From: Sporolactobacillus spathodeae
GTDB taxonomy: Bacteria; Bacillota; Bacilli; Bacillales; Sporolactobacillaceae
Assembly (NCBI RefSeq): GCF_016908935.1
Contig: NZ_JAFBEV010000017.1
Span: 1 to 60,443, forward strand
Direction: 5' to 3'
Length of the DNA stretch: 60,443 nt
Below, piece after piece: positions 43,628 to 52,020 of this stretch. Position 1 is the first letter of the stretch. The number at the start of each line of letters is the position of its first letter. The position numbers and the translations under genes are program-made. The notes beneath the pieces were generated by a model that did not search any database, was not told where the DNA came from, and saw only the letters and a program-made list of their open reading frames with translations.

Positions 43628-46476
43628 TTTTGTGTATCAATTTTTTCTTTTTCTGTATTAAATAATTCAACGATATAATACACTTCGTCATCTGAAAGAT
43701 TGATATTAAATTTCTTACGGAGCAGCTCATTCGCCTGTTTCACGATCGGATACAATTTATCCGTTCGGATGCGCGAAAGTTTTTCATCAGGAACACTCAT
43801 TTCTGAGCGTGTCAGATAACGCTCAATAGCTCCTGCTAGATGCATGATCAAACTAATTTTGAAAGCATTTGACAGATGCGAGTTACTGCGTTGTTGCATA
43901 AAATCACAATACCCCCACAATGTCTTTACAATTTTTGCGGGATTAATAAATGTAAAATACTGTCCCAAATATTTCTGGCTCGTTTCTTCGGTTAATGACT
44001 CCGATTGTTCCAGATTCACCGCCTCACGTGCGGTATGATTGTTTATCTCTTCAATCAGACTGACAAAACTTTCGCCGCCACCTTGCAATAGGTTCTCTAA
44101 TGAAACAAAAGGAACAGCGAGTTGGGGGTTCACAACACCAGTCGTCGCTACGATTTGATAGTCTTGCTGGATTTTCGCAATTTGTTCTTTCATAGTTACG
44201 ACCGATACGGTGATCACTGTGATATCATCAATCAGATTGTCGACTAATATCTCATCTAACAGTTCCTTAATTCTCCGGGCTGTTCCTTCACCTGTCGAAC
44301 AAATTGCGAGAATAGCTTTTTCTCTATGATCGGATTTTTTCTGAACAGTATTCTTTTTTTTCTTAGCCTTTTCGATTGTTCGTGAATAGCCATTAAACTC
44401 ACGTAATTCGCGATAGACTGTTTCAAGATCACTATCTATCAGCGCTGTTTTACGTGCTGCTTCGAGCACCATCGCTGTTGTCACCATATCGATCGTTTTG
44501 ACATGAATATTTGTTTTCTCTGTCAGTTTACTGCTAAATGTGCTAAGAGACCCCATATCGACCAAGAGTAAAACCCCGTTGCCGCGATCAATATTCTTAG
44601 CTTGCAAAGCAATGCCATCCAAAGCGACTTTAGGACTCATTTCAAGCGGCATATCATAGGCAACAATATTATCAACAGACAAAAGTTGCGAAACAACCTG
44701 CACCATTGAGGATGCGGTACTATTCCCATGGGCGGCAACAACGATGCCAACCTTTCCGGCTTTCGGTTCTGATTTTAATGAAACTAAAAGGATCGCCATA
44801 TAATACACTTCAGATTCAGGGACTGGAAAGCGATAATGTTCTTCGATCAAATCTTTCACATGTTCAGCAATCTTAAGTTCATCTGGATAATCATGAACCA
44901 TTGAAATCAAATCCGATGAAATATGGCGCAACGGTTTTCCTGACTGAATCCGTTTAATAAAAGAACTGATGTGTAAACTCATCGCGTAGATGAAATTATC
45001 TCTGACCGGATAATCCTCTTTTTCCTGAAGCAGCCGCTGAATCTGCTTGGTTAAGTCAATAATTTCCTGATCCACGATCTCATTCAGGCTGCTGACAATT
45101 TTTTCTAGCTTCCCCTGACGATAAAAGGATTTTAAATGCAAATTGATATCCGTCATAATGAAGTTATTTATCGCTGTTTGGTCCAATCCTTCGTCTTTCA
45201 GCAGCGTCGCTTTATCACCAATGATCTCATACAGATTATAAGGCAGTTCATAACTGTCAATTTCGGGCAAACCGCGCTTCGCATCGGGCTTGATCACCAT
45301 CGTCGGTTCTAGCAAGCGGCTCAGATTCCCCAATTCTTTCCGATCGTCCGCCAAATTGGAAAGCCCATCTTTGATATTTGGCGGCAACTGGCTAAAAAGC
45401 AGGGTTATTTCATTTTTATCATGCATGCTATTCAAAAAACCTTGTGCACACACGAGTTGAATATTCGATTTCAACTGCCCAACATTTCCGTAGGTGACAC
45501 TTCCTAGCAAGGCTTGAACGACGTCTTCATTTAAGCGAATATTTTTATGGATTCGGTTCGCTTCAAGAGTTAATAATTGTTCGAGTAATTGCAGCTTTTC
45601 ACGGGCGCTCCTTTGTTTCAGGTCCGGTAGCTGAATGATGATCGGGATACGCCGGACAAAAGTCTGCAGCAATGAGCTCTCCGGGTCTTCAGTCGTTGCG
45701 TAAACTAGTCGAACGTCTGCATGATGCACTTTTGTCGTTTCGCCTAAACGGCTATATGTTCCATGATCCATAAAATAAAAAATCATTTCTTGCCCCTCAG
45801 GCGGCAGACGATGGACTTCATCAAGAAAAAGCATGCCGCCATCCGCTTCCTGAATCAGGCCATCTTTATCACTGTTGGCGCCAGTAAATGCGCCCTTGAC
45901 GTAGCCAAACAAATGCGACATCAATAACTGCGGATTGTGGGCATAATCGGCACAATTGAATGTGGTAAATCCTTTTTTGGAGATAATCTCCCGATCCAAC
46001 GCAAAATGGTACATTTTATTGGCAAAATACGTCTTACCAGATCCTGTCGGCCCAATGATCAGTGTATTCAGCCCATGCGGCGGATAAAGCAGTGCTGCTT
46101 TGGCCTGCTCGACTTGATTCTTCAGGCTATCACGACTACCAATCATGTTCTCAAAAACATCCACTTCGTTCTTATTCGTCGCATCGTGCTCTTTAATGCT
46201 CTGCTCGCTGATCTTGGCAGCTCCTGCGAATCCGATCGTAGGTTTCTGCTGCTCCACCTTAATTTCACGTTTCTTGGTTGCGTGATTCACGAAATAGTGC
46301 GTGGGTCGACCATTTATTTTCTCGATCTTTCCCTCTCTGACCAGCTGGTTTAGCTCCTTGCTCACATTCGGGCGTAGCACACCGATCGCTTCGGATATCT
46401 CGCTCGTTGTCACGCCCTGATCGATACTCAATGCGTGCTTTTCCAGATACGCTAAAACTTTTTCACGCCGTGTCAT
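43621..46476 (-). CDS. manR: LevR/ManR-type sigma-54 activator with PTS domains
   Basis: 951 residues. N-terminal winged HTH (about 1-70, TTSEISEAIGVLRPNVSKELNQL), AAA+ domain with Walker A GPTGSGKT, the loop GAFTGA and Walker B GGMLFLDEVHRLP. Then come a PRD, an EIIA-Man-like domain (VGIVVAAHGNSTASSMVQ with its His), an EIIB-Gat-like stretch (AILAICSTGEGTARRIKELL with a Cys) and a second PRD near the C-terminus (MHLAGAIERYL, NLSDDEVYYIVELF). It activates sigma-54 transcription of the mannose operon when not inhibited by PTS phosphorylation. The operon promoter of the matching type is right behind this gene. Confidence 0.94.
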   Translation of the reverse strand: MTRREKVLAYLEKHALSIDQGVTTSEISEAIGVLRPNVSKELNQLVREGKIEKINGRPTHYFVNHATKKREIKVEQQKPTIGFAGAAKISEQSIKEHDATNKNEVDVFENMIGSRDSLKNQVEQAKAALLYPPHGLNTLIIGPTGSGKTYFANKMYHFALDREIISKKGFTTFNCADYAHNPQLLMSHLFGYVKGAFTGANSDKDGLIQEADGGMLFLDEVHRLPPEGQEMIFYFMDHGTYSRLGETTKVHHADVRLVYATTEDPESSLLQTFVRRIPIIIQLPDLKQRSAREKLQLLEQLLTLEANRIHKNIRLNEDVVQALLGSVTYGNVGQLKSNIQLVCAQGFLNSMHDKNEITLLFSQLPPNIKDGLSNLADDRKELGNLSRLLEPTMVIKPDAKRGLPEIDSYELPYNLYEIIGDKATLLKDEGLDQTAINNFIMTDINLHLKSFYRQGKLEKIVSSLNEIVDQEIIDLTKQIQRLLQEKEDYPVRDNFIYAMSLHISSFIKRIQSGKPLRHISSDLISMVHDYPDELKIAEHVKDLIEEHYRFPVPESEVYYMAILLVSLKSEPKAGKVGIVVAAHGNSTASSMVQVVSQLLSVDNIVAYDMPLEMSPKVALDGIALQAKNIDRGNGVLLLVDMGSLSTFSSKLTEKTNIHVKTIDMVTTAMVLEAARKTALIDSDLETVYRELREFNGYSRTIEKAKKKKNTVQKKSDHREKAILAICSTGEGTARRIKELLDEILVDNLIDDITVITVSVVTMKEQIAKIQQDYQIVATTGVVNPQLAVPFVSLENLLQGGGESFVSLIEEINNHTAREAVNLEQSESLTEETSQKYLGQYFTFINPAKIVKTLWGYCDFMQQRSNSHLSNAFKISLIMHLAGAIERYLTRSEMSVPDEKLSRIRTDKLYPIVKQANELLRKKFNINLSDDEVYYIVELFNTEKEKIDTQNK

Positions 46477-46502
46477 CCAATAGCCGCCTTTTTTATTGTA
46501 TT

Positions 46503-46520
46503 GTGTATCGCTAGTGTATC
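46503..46520. promoter_or_regulatory. Paired GTGTATC repeats upstream of manR
   Basis: Two GTGTATC copies 11 bp apart about 30-45 nt before the manR start; the same heptamer occurs three times at the sigma-54 promoter of the mannose operon. Probably a ManR site. Confidence 0.6.
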
Positions 46521-46530
46521 ACAAATTAGG

Positions 46531-46559
46531 AAGGACTTGGCGTCGCCAAGTCCTTTTTT
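46531..46559 (+). terminator. Perfect hairpin with T-tail, part of dispersed repeat
   Basis: AAGGACTTGGCG/CGCCAAGTCCTT perfect 12-bp stem with a 1-nt loop and a T-run. No plus-strand gene precedes it, so it is more likely a repeat module than a real terminator. Confidence 0.7.
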
Positions 46560-46602
46560 GCAATAAATTCATTTCGACTGCATTTTTCGATCAAAATCAT
46601 AT

Positions 46603-46664
46603 ATTTTTTAAAATTTGGCTCAGCTAAGTCCTTTTTTGAAGCAAATGTGCTCCAGTCGCTCGAT
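46603..46664 (+). repeat. Truncated dispersed repeat
   Basis: TTTGGCTCAGCTAAGTCC and GTGCTCCAGTCGCTCG, then the sequence switches directly to the 82-bp array. Confidence 0.75.
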
Positions 46665-47125
46665 TTGGTGCGAATCCTGAAATTCGGCCTAACTTTTGCT
46701 GATTTCGGTCTAACTTTTCATCGTTTCGGTCTAACTCCTGATATTGGTGCTACTTTTACATGATTAGGAGCGACTTTCCTTGATTTAGGAGCGACTTTTG
46801 CTCGATTTGGTGCAACTCCTGAAATTCGGTGCTACTTTTACATGATTAGGAGCGACTTTCCTTGATTTAGGAGCGACTTTTGCTCGATTTGGTGCAACTC
46901 TCGAAATTCGGTGCTACTTTTATATGATTAGGAGCGACTTTCCTTGATTTAGGAGCGACTTTTGCTCGATTTGGTGCAACTCTCGATATTCGGTGCTACT
47001 TTTACATGATTAGGAGCAACTTTCCTTGATTTAGGAGCGACTTTTGCTCGATTTGGTGCAACTCTCGATATTCGGTCTAACTTTTTCCGGGTTCGGCCTA
47101 ACTTCTGAAATTCGGTCTAACCCAC
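46665..47125. repeat. Second tandem array, 82-bp period
   Basis: GACTTTTGCTCGATTTGG starts at 46793, 46875, 46957 and 47039, again exactly 82 bp apart. The sub-units (GATTAGGAGC, GATTTAGGAGC, TTTGGTGC, AATTCGGTGC endings) are the same kinds as in the array at 1-600, and both sides carry GGTCT/GGCCT variants. With the manR hairpins and the queG terminator this fills the gap 46477-47342. Confidence 0.93.
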
Positions 47126-47192
47126 CTACTCTGCTGATGCTACAGCTAAAGTCGAGATTTCGCTGCTTGGCTCTTGCCTTAGGAAGGGGATC

Positions 47193-47220
47193 AAAAAAAC
47201 CAGGCTGCGCCTGGTTTTTT
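47193..47220 (-). terminator. Terminator of queG
   Basis: AAAAAACCAGGC/GCCTGGTTTTTT with a 3-nt loop. Confidence 0.85.
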
Positions 47221-47342
47221 CTAATTGAGACTTGATTTTGCGGATCACGTAGCAAGTTGCGATTAACAGATTTTACACTTCTCAAACGGAACCTGAATCC
47301 GTTCCATTAAATCTATTAGATGATATGGTGTTTTCACAAATC

Positions 47343-48494
47343 CTAATCCACTTTCAATCTACCTTTAATCCACTGCTGAACTTTTTCATCTTTTTCAATT
47401 TCGCGTAGTTTTTTCAGTGATTGAATCATTTGCGCACGCTGGTCAGACTCGAATCGATCCCACATTTGCTCAAGCGCCCAAGTAACCGTGCGACGAATCA
47501 CCGGTCGTGGATCTTCATGCAGCAGGCGAAGCAGTTCCGGCGCGGCATCGATTTCTTTATAATTTCCGAGCGCCACAATTGCATTGCGTTGGATTGGTTT
47601 TTTCCCCCGCCATGAGCCGGACAGTTCACCAAACGTTTCATTAAATTCACGATTGGACATGGACAACAACGGTTTTAGAAGCGGACGGGCAATTTCTGGG
47701 TCTGGCTCCATTTCTTCATGAAAATGGCTATCCACATCACGATTATACGGACAGACCTGCTGACACATGTCGCAACCGTAAACCCTGTTGCCAATCGCCT
47801 TTTTATATTCTTCTGGAAGCTCCTGTTTTGTTTGCGTGAGATAGGCGATGCATTTTTGGCTGTTGAGCTGTCCACCCTGAACGAGCGCTTCGGTCGGGCA
47901 ATGGTCAATGCATAGTGTACAATCACCGCACAGGTCAGTTGCAGGCTTGTCTGGCGGAAACGGGATATTGGTTAGCATCTCGCCTAGATACACATACGAG
48001 CCGAATTCTTTAGTAATCAGATTGGTGCTTTTTCCTGCCCAGCCGATGCCCGCACGTTCAGCGACCGCCCGATCAGACAATTCGCCTGTGTCAACCATAC
48101 TCTTGTATTGGGCACTGGGTAGCGACTCAACCAGAAACTCGCCCAGCTTCTGCAGCGCTTGGCGAAGAATGGTATGGTAGTCTTGTCCCCAGGAGACCCG
48201 AGCGAAAGCGCCGCGTCGCTCACCTTTTCGATTAACTGGATGCTCAGCCATTTTTTTCGGATAAGCCATTGCTATTGCGACAATCGATTGTACGCCGTCC
48301 ATAAGCAGAGACGGCTCGGTCCTTTTCTCGATGTCCTTTTCCTCAAATCCGGATTGATAACCGAGCGCCTGCTGCTGATAGAGTCGCGCCTTTAATTCAG
48401 TGAACGGATCAGCGGTTGTGAAACCAATCTTGTCCACCCCTATCTCTTTGCTATAGGCGATCAGTTGTTCTTTCAACTTTTGAAAATCCTTCAT
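47343..48494 (-). CDS. queG: Epoxyqueuosine reductase QueG
   Basis: 383 residues; the last step of queuosine synthesis, reducing epoxyqueuosine in tRNA to queuosine using cobalamin and two [4Fe-4S] clusters. The conserved VDTGELSDRAVAERAGIGWAGKS holds the catalytic Asp; the clusters are bound by CGDCTLCIDHCPTEAL and CDMCQQVCPYN (with a further Cys near QKCIAYL). The C-terminal 90 residues contain HEAT-like repeats for tRNA binding (AIVALGNYKEIDAAPELLRLL, PVIRRTVTWALEQM). The gene has its own promoter with an operator-like palindrome. B12 dependence fits the neighbouring B12 genes. Confidence 0.94.
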   Translation of the reverse strand: MKDFQKLKEQLIAYSKEIGVDKIGFTTADPFTELKARLYQQQALGYQSGFEEKDIEKRTEPSLLMDGVQSIVAIAMAYPKKMAEHPVNRKGERRGAFARVSWGQDYHTILRQALQKLGEFLVESLPSAQYKSMVDTGELSDRAVAERAGIGWAGKSTNLITKEFGSYVYLGEMLTNIPFPPDKPATDLCGDCTLCIDHCPTEALVQGGQLNSQKCIAYLTQTKQELPEEYKKAIGNRVYGCDMCQQVCPYNRDVDSHFHEEMEPDPEIARPLLKPLLSMSNREFNETFGELSGSWRGKKPIQRNAIVALGNYKEIDAAPELLRLLHEDPRPVIRRTVTWALEQMWDRFESDQRAQMIQSLKKLREIEKDEKVQQWIKGRLKVD

Positions 48495-48585
48495 TCCTTT
48501 TATATCCTTTCATCATCTACCAATAAAAATTCTATCGTTAATTCTGCTCTGAAAATATTTTTTAATTTCAAGATTGCTGATCCCT

Positions 48586-48614
48586 ATCATAACGTGATTA
48601 ATCACGGCCCGCAA
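48586..48614 (-). promoter_or_regulatory. queG promoter with palindrome in the spacer
   Basis: Minus-strand TTGCGG (48609-48614) and TATGAT (48586-48591), 17 nt apart. The spacer contains the perfect palindrome CGTGATTAATCACG (48593-48606), so a repressor bound there would cover the promoter. The rest of 48495-48832 holds only this leader and the next terminator. Confidence 0.72.
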
Positions 48615-48702
48615 ATCATTACGGAACACCTTTTCTTACCAGTGATTTTGGGTAACGGATGGATCTGAGAAATAAGTTAGGCAAGCTGTCTGATCACGAA
48701 AA

Positions 48703-48730
48703 AACCTCTGCGCCGCTATGCGTAGAGGTC
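48703..48730 (-). terminator. Terminator after the adenosyltransferase gene
   Basis: CCTCTGCGC/GCGTAGAGG stem, with TTTTTT following on the minus strand. Confidence 0.85.
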
Positions 48731-48832
48731 TTCTGTTGGAACTTAAACTATCCAAGTTATTCCAAATTTATCCTTTAATTTGTTCCTATGATTTTTTCGC
48801 ATGAGTAACTGAACCCACTCATTTGCTCAATA

Positions 48833-49405
48833 TTAATCATCTTCTCGTCTCTCAAATTCTTTTCTTCCGCTATCATAGAAAATATCATCGACATTGTTTA
48901 TTACGTTGGCATATCTTGCCGCGGCAAAGAAATAGTCGGATAATCGATTGACATATTTTAACACCGAGCCATTTATCGGTGCCTCTTTTTGCAGCGCGAC
49001 AATTTGCCGCTCCAGCCTTCGAGTTATCGTACGCGCAACGTGCAGAACCGCTGCCACGCGGCTGCCACCTGGGAGAATAAATTGCGTGATTTCCGGAGAA
49101 TGGGCGCTGTAAAAATCAATGCGCTGCTCGAGCCATCCCACCTGTTTTTCATTAAAAATGTAGGCGGGATGCTTCGTTGGTGTTGCCAGATCATGTCCCG
49201 CATCAAAGAGACATTGCTGAATTTCCTGCAACTCTTTAATGAAGAGCACTTCACGACTGCTACAGCACACCATAGTATAACCCAGCCATGCATTCAATTC
49301 GTCCATTGTCCCGTAAGCGATCACTTGTTTATCATCTTTTGAAACCTTGCTGCCACCAATCAATTGCGTGATCCCCTGATCGCCACGTTTCGTATATAAC
49401 TTCAC
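48833..49405 (-). CDS. PduO-type cob(I)alamin adenosyltransferase
   Basis: 190 residues. Transfers the adenosyl group of ATP to cob(I)alamin, giving the coenzyme B12 needed by ethanolamine ammonia-lyase. N-terminal KLYTKRGDQGITQLIGGSKVSKDD (ATP-binding), YGTMDELNAWLG, and C-terminal RTITRRLERQIVAL and NRLSDYFFAAARYAN are classic PduO signatures. It lies downstream of eutA-eutB-eutC on the same strand, separated from eutC by a dispersed repeat, and plays the role usually filled by EutT. Confidence 0.93.
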   Translation of the reverse strand: MKLYTKRGDQGITQLIGGSKVSKDDKQVIAYGTMDELNAWLGYTMVCCSSREVLFIKELQEIQQCLFDAGHDLATPTKHPAYIFNEKQVGWLEQRIDFYSAHSPEITQFILPGGSRVAAVLHVARTITRRLERQIVALQKEAPINGSVLKYVNRLSDYFFAAARYANVINNVDDIFYDSGRKEFERREDD

Positions 49406-49447
49406 ACCCCGTTACTCCCTTACTTCTATTCTATTAAGCTCTAAGAT

Positions 49448-49610
49448 AAACTTAGCTTTGCCAAATCCTTTTTTGTAACAATGCGCTCCGGTCGCTCGCT
49501 TGCCGCGGGCAGGACGGAGCCTCCTCAGACAGGCAATAATCTGTGGGGTCTCCCTTGTCCTGCTCTTCCCGCAGGCGCCTCGCATCCTCGCTGCATTTTC
49601 CGCGTAAAAA
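49448..49610 (+). repeat. Dispersed composite repeat between eutC and the adenosyltransferase
   Basis: ACTTAGCTTTGCCAAATCC, then GCGCTCCGGTCGCTCGCTTG and CTTCCCGCAGGCGCCTCGC. The copy lies within the eut gene set, inverted relative to transcription. Confidence 0.88.
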
Positions 49611-49627
49611 TTCTATAAAAATCGGTT

Positions 49628-50428
49628 TTAATTGTCATTTTCATTCTCAACCGCTTTTAAATCAAGGCCTGACTTTTTATAGTGCAGCATCTTATAGAGA
49701 AGCTCGCTGATATAGGCGCCTGCTTCGACAGGGGGTATTCCCTGTGCATGAATATTCGATACAACTGTCCGTCTCATCTCGGGCATCCCCATGGTTGGTC
49801 GATAAGCGATATAGGCACTCATTGACTGAGCGGTCGCGAGCCCCGGCCGTTCGCCGATCAACATGCAAACGACATCTGCATCGGTGATTTCGCCGACCTG
49901 GTCCATCACGCCGACCCGGCAATATTTGACAAAGATATGCTTTTCACAGTCTAAATCATAGTAATTTAATCCCTGTTTAATCGAAGGAATGATTTCCTTA
50001 ATATTTGCTTCAATAGCCGCCGAACTTAAACCATCACCGACGACAAGCTGAATTTTTGGATGACCCGTAATCTGTTGTTTTATCTTCTCCTCATTCTCTT
50101 TTGAAAATCGGCGACCTAAATCCGGGCGTGTCAAGTACTCATCCTTTGACTGGCAGAGTGTCTGGATTGCAATAAATTGCATTTCTTTTATCAACTCTGG
50201 ATTGACAGATGAAAAGACAGAGTCCTGAGCCGCTGCATGGTCAGCTCTGAATCTAAGGACCGACTGCGTTTTGTATCTTGGCCCACAACGCCAGAGACCG
50301 AGACGCGCAGGCGTGAATGATTTTATTTTCATGTACCCTTCATAATTATTCGGATTCGGGACGAGAAGCTGCTCTTTCATATTGATTTGAGAAATGTCGC
50401 TTAGTATTTGTTCCTTTTCTTGTTCCAT
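49628..50428 (-). CDS. eutC: Ethanolamine ammonia-lyase small subunit
   Basis: About 266 residues (from [13 protein letters not shown]). Contains the family segments [76 protein letters not shown]-like ([11 protein letters not shown]) and [23 protein letters not shown]. With EutB it makes the adenosylcobalamin enzyme that splits ethanolamine to acetaldehyde and ammonia. GAGGAG lies 9 nt before the ATG at 50428. Confidence 0.95.
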   Translation of the reverse strand: MEQEKEQILSDISQINMKEQLLVPNPNNYEGYMKIKSFTPARLGLWRCGPRYKTQSVLRFRADHAAAQDSVFSSVNPELIKEMQFIAIQTLCQSKDEYLTRPDLGRRFSKENEEKIKQQITGHPKIQLVVGDGLSSAAIEANIKEIIPSIKQGLNYYDLDCEKHIFVKYCRVGVMDQVGEITDADVVCMLIGERPGLATAQSMSAYIAYRPTMGMPEMRRTVVSNIHAQGIPPVEAGAYISELLYKMLHYKKSGLDLKAVENENDN

Positions 50429-50459
50429 ATAATTCATCTCCTCGGCATTTTAGAAAAAC

Positions 50460-50605
50460 CAGGATTCGCCTCGTCTTATTACGCTCCAGTTGCTCGCTTG
50501 CCGTGGCAGGACAGGATCTCCTCAGACAAGTTGGAATCTCCGGAGCCTCCTTTGTCCTGCTCTTCCGCAGGCGTCTCGTGCTTTTGCTCCATTTTTCGTC
50601 AAAAG
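50460..50605 (+). repeat. Dispersed repeat between eutB and eutC
   Basis: TACGCTCCAGTTGCTCGCTTG, GGCAGGACAGGATCTCCTC and GCTCTTCCGCAGGCGTCTCG; the CCGCGGGC centre is altered to CCGTGGCAG. It fills most of the 203-nt gap between two subunits of one enzyme. Confidence 0.82.
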
Positions 50606-50631
50606 TCTTTCTTTACTTGTGGGAAATAATT

Positions 50632-52002
50632 TTAGACACGTTCTAGAAAGATCGATGCGTCGCCAGCACGCTCTGTTAAATGCCCATTCTCGGATATTCC
50701 TATTTTTTCCATCCACGTCTCAAATTCTTTGATCGGATGAAGGCCGAACAATTCACGAATCGTTGCCGTCTCTTGAAATCCTGTTGATTGATAGTTCAAC
50801 ATCACGTCATCTGCATGCGGAACGCCCATGATATAATTGCACCCTGCAGAGGCCAGAAGCACGGTAAGATTTTCAGCATCATTCTGGTCCGCCTTCATAT
50901 GGTTCGTATAGCAAACGTCACAGCCCATTGAAAGCCCAGTTAATTTGCCCATGAAATGATCCTCCAGCCCCGCACGAATCACTTGTTTCGCGTCATACAA
51001 GTATTCCGGGCCAATGAAGCCGACCACTGTATTTACAAGAAACGGATCGAACGCTCGTGCGAACCCGTAACAGCGGGCTTCCATCGTCACCTGATCCGCA
51101 CCAAAATTTGCTTCAGATGATAATTCAGAACCCTGGCCGGTTTCAAAATACATCACATTCGGTCCCCAGGCCTGCCCCTGCTCCGCCGCAAGTTGACGGG
51201 CTTCGGCCAACAGACTCCGATTAATGCCAAACGCAGTATTTGCTTTTTCGGAACCCGCGATTGATTGAAAAATTAAGCCAGCAGGCGCGCCCTTTCTGAC
51301 TGCCTCCATTTGTGTCGTTATGTGTGCGAGCACTGACGTTTGCGTCGGAATCGCCCATTTACTCCGGAACTCCTCAAATTTGTCCAATATATTCCGTACA
51401 CTTTCCACCGAATCATTGACCGGATTCAGGCCGATCACAGCATCGCCTGCGCCCATGCTGAGGCCTTCCATGACTGAAGCCATAATTCCATTTAGATCAT
51501 CAGTCGGATGATTGGGCTGGAGACGCGATGAAAATGTTCCCGGACAGCCAATTGTCGTATTTGCCGTTTTTATAATATGTATTTTTTTCGCCGCGTAAAT
51601 CAAATCCATATTGGTCATCAGCTTGCAGACAGCTGCCACCATCTCAGAAGTCAACCCTCTTGAAAGCCGCTGAATCTCAATATCTGTCGCTACATCAGAG
51701 AGCAGCCATTCGCGCAACTCTTCAACTGTCCAATGTTTTATCAATTGATAAATTCTCTGGTTCACGCCATCAATAATCGTGCGCGTCACTTCGTCGTCAT
51801 CGTAAGGGACGGCAGGATGATTATATAGATCGTTGAGCGTTAATTGAGCGAGCACAATTTTAGCTGCTACCCGTTCCTGATTGCTTTTGGCGGCGACACC
51901 AGCTAGCTGGTCCCCTGACTTTAATTCGTTTGCTTTCGCTAAAACCTCTTTTACCGATTGAAATGCATATACTTGACCAGTCAGCATGGTCTTTAGTATC
52001 AT
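50632..52002 (-). CDS. eutB: Ethanolamine ammonia-lyase large subunit
   Basis: 456 residues from MILKTMLTGQVYAFQ. Catalytic alpha subunit with the TIM-barrel sequence of the family: ANTTIGCPGTFSSRLQPNHPTDD, GLSMGAGDAVIGLNPVNDS, TSVLAHITTQMEAV, QSIAGSEKANTAFG, FETGQGSELSSEANFGADQVTMEARCYGFAR, GLSMGCDVCYTNHMKADQND and NYIMGVPHADDVMLNYQSTGFQE. GAGGTGAT stands before the ATG at 52002. eutA ends 18 nt upstream, so eutA and eutB are one unit. Confidence 0.96.
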   Translation of the reverse strand: MILKTMLTGQVYAFQSVKEVLAKANELKSGDQLAGVAAKSNQERVAAKIVLAQLTLNDLYNHPAVPYDDDEVTRTIIDGVNQRIYQLIKHWTVEELREWLLSDVATDIEIQRLSRGLTSEMVAAVCKLMTNMDLIYAAKKIHIIKTANTTIGCPGTFSSRLQPNHPTDDLNGIMASVMEGLSMGAGDAVIGLNPVNDSVESVRNILDKFEEFRSKWAIPTQTSVLAHITTQMEAVRKGAPAGLIFQSIAGSEKANTAFGINRSLLAEARQLAAEQGQAWGPNVMYFETGQGSELSSEANFGADQVTMEARCYGFARAFDPFLVNTVVGFIGPEYLYDAKQVIRAGLEDHFMGKLTGLSMGCDVCYTNHMKADQNDAENLTVLLASAGCNYIMGVPHADDVMLNYQSTGFQETATIRELFGLHPIKEFETWMEKIGISENGHLTERAGDASIFLERV

Positions 52003-52020
52003 CGAAATCACCTCTTCATT

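Noticed and set aside
46665-47125. CRISPR array
   Set aside because: All parts repeat; there are no unique spacers between constant repeats and no cas genes in the window.
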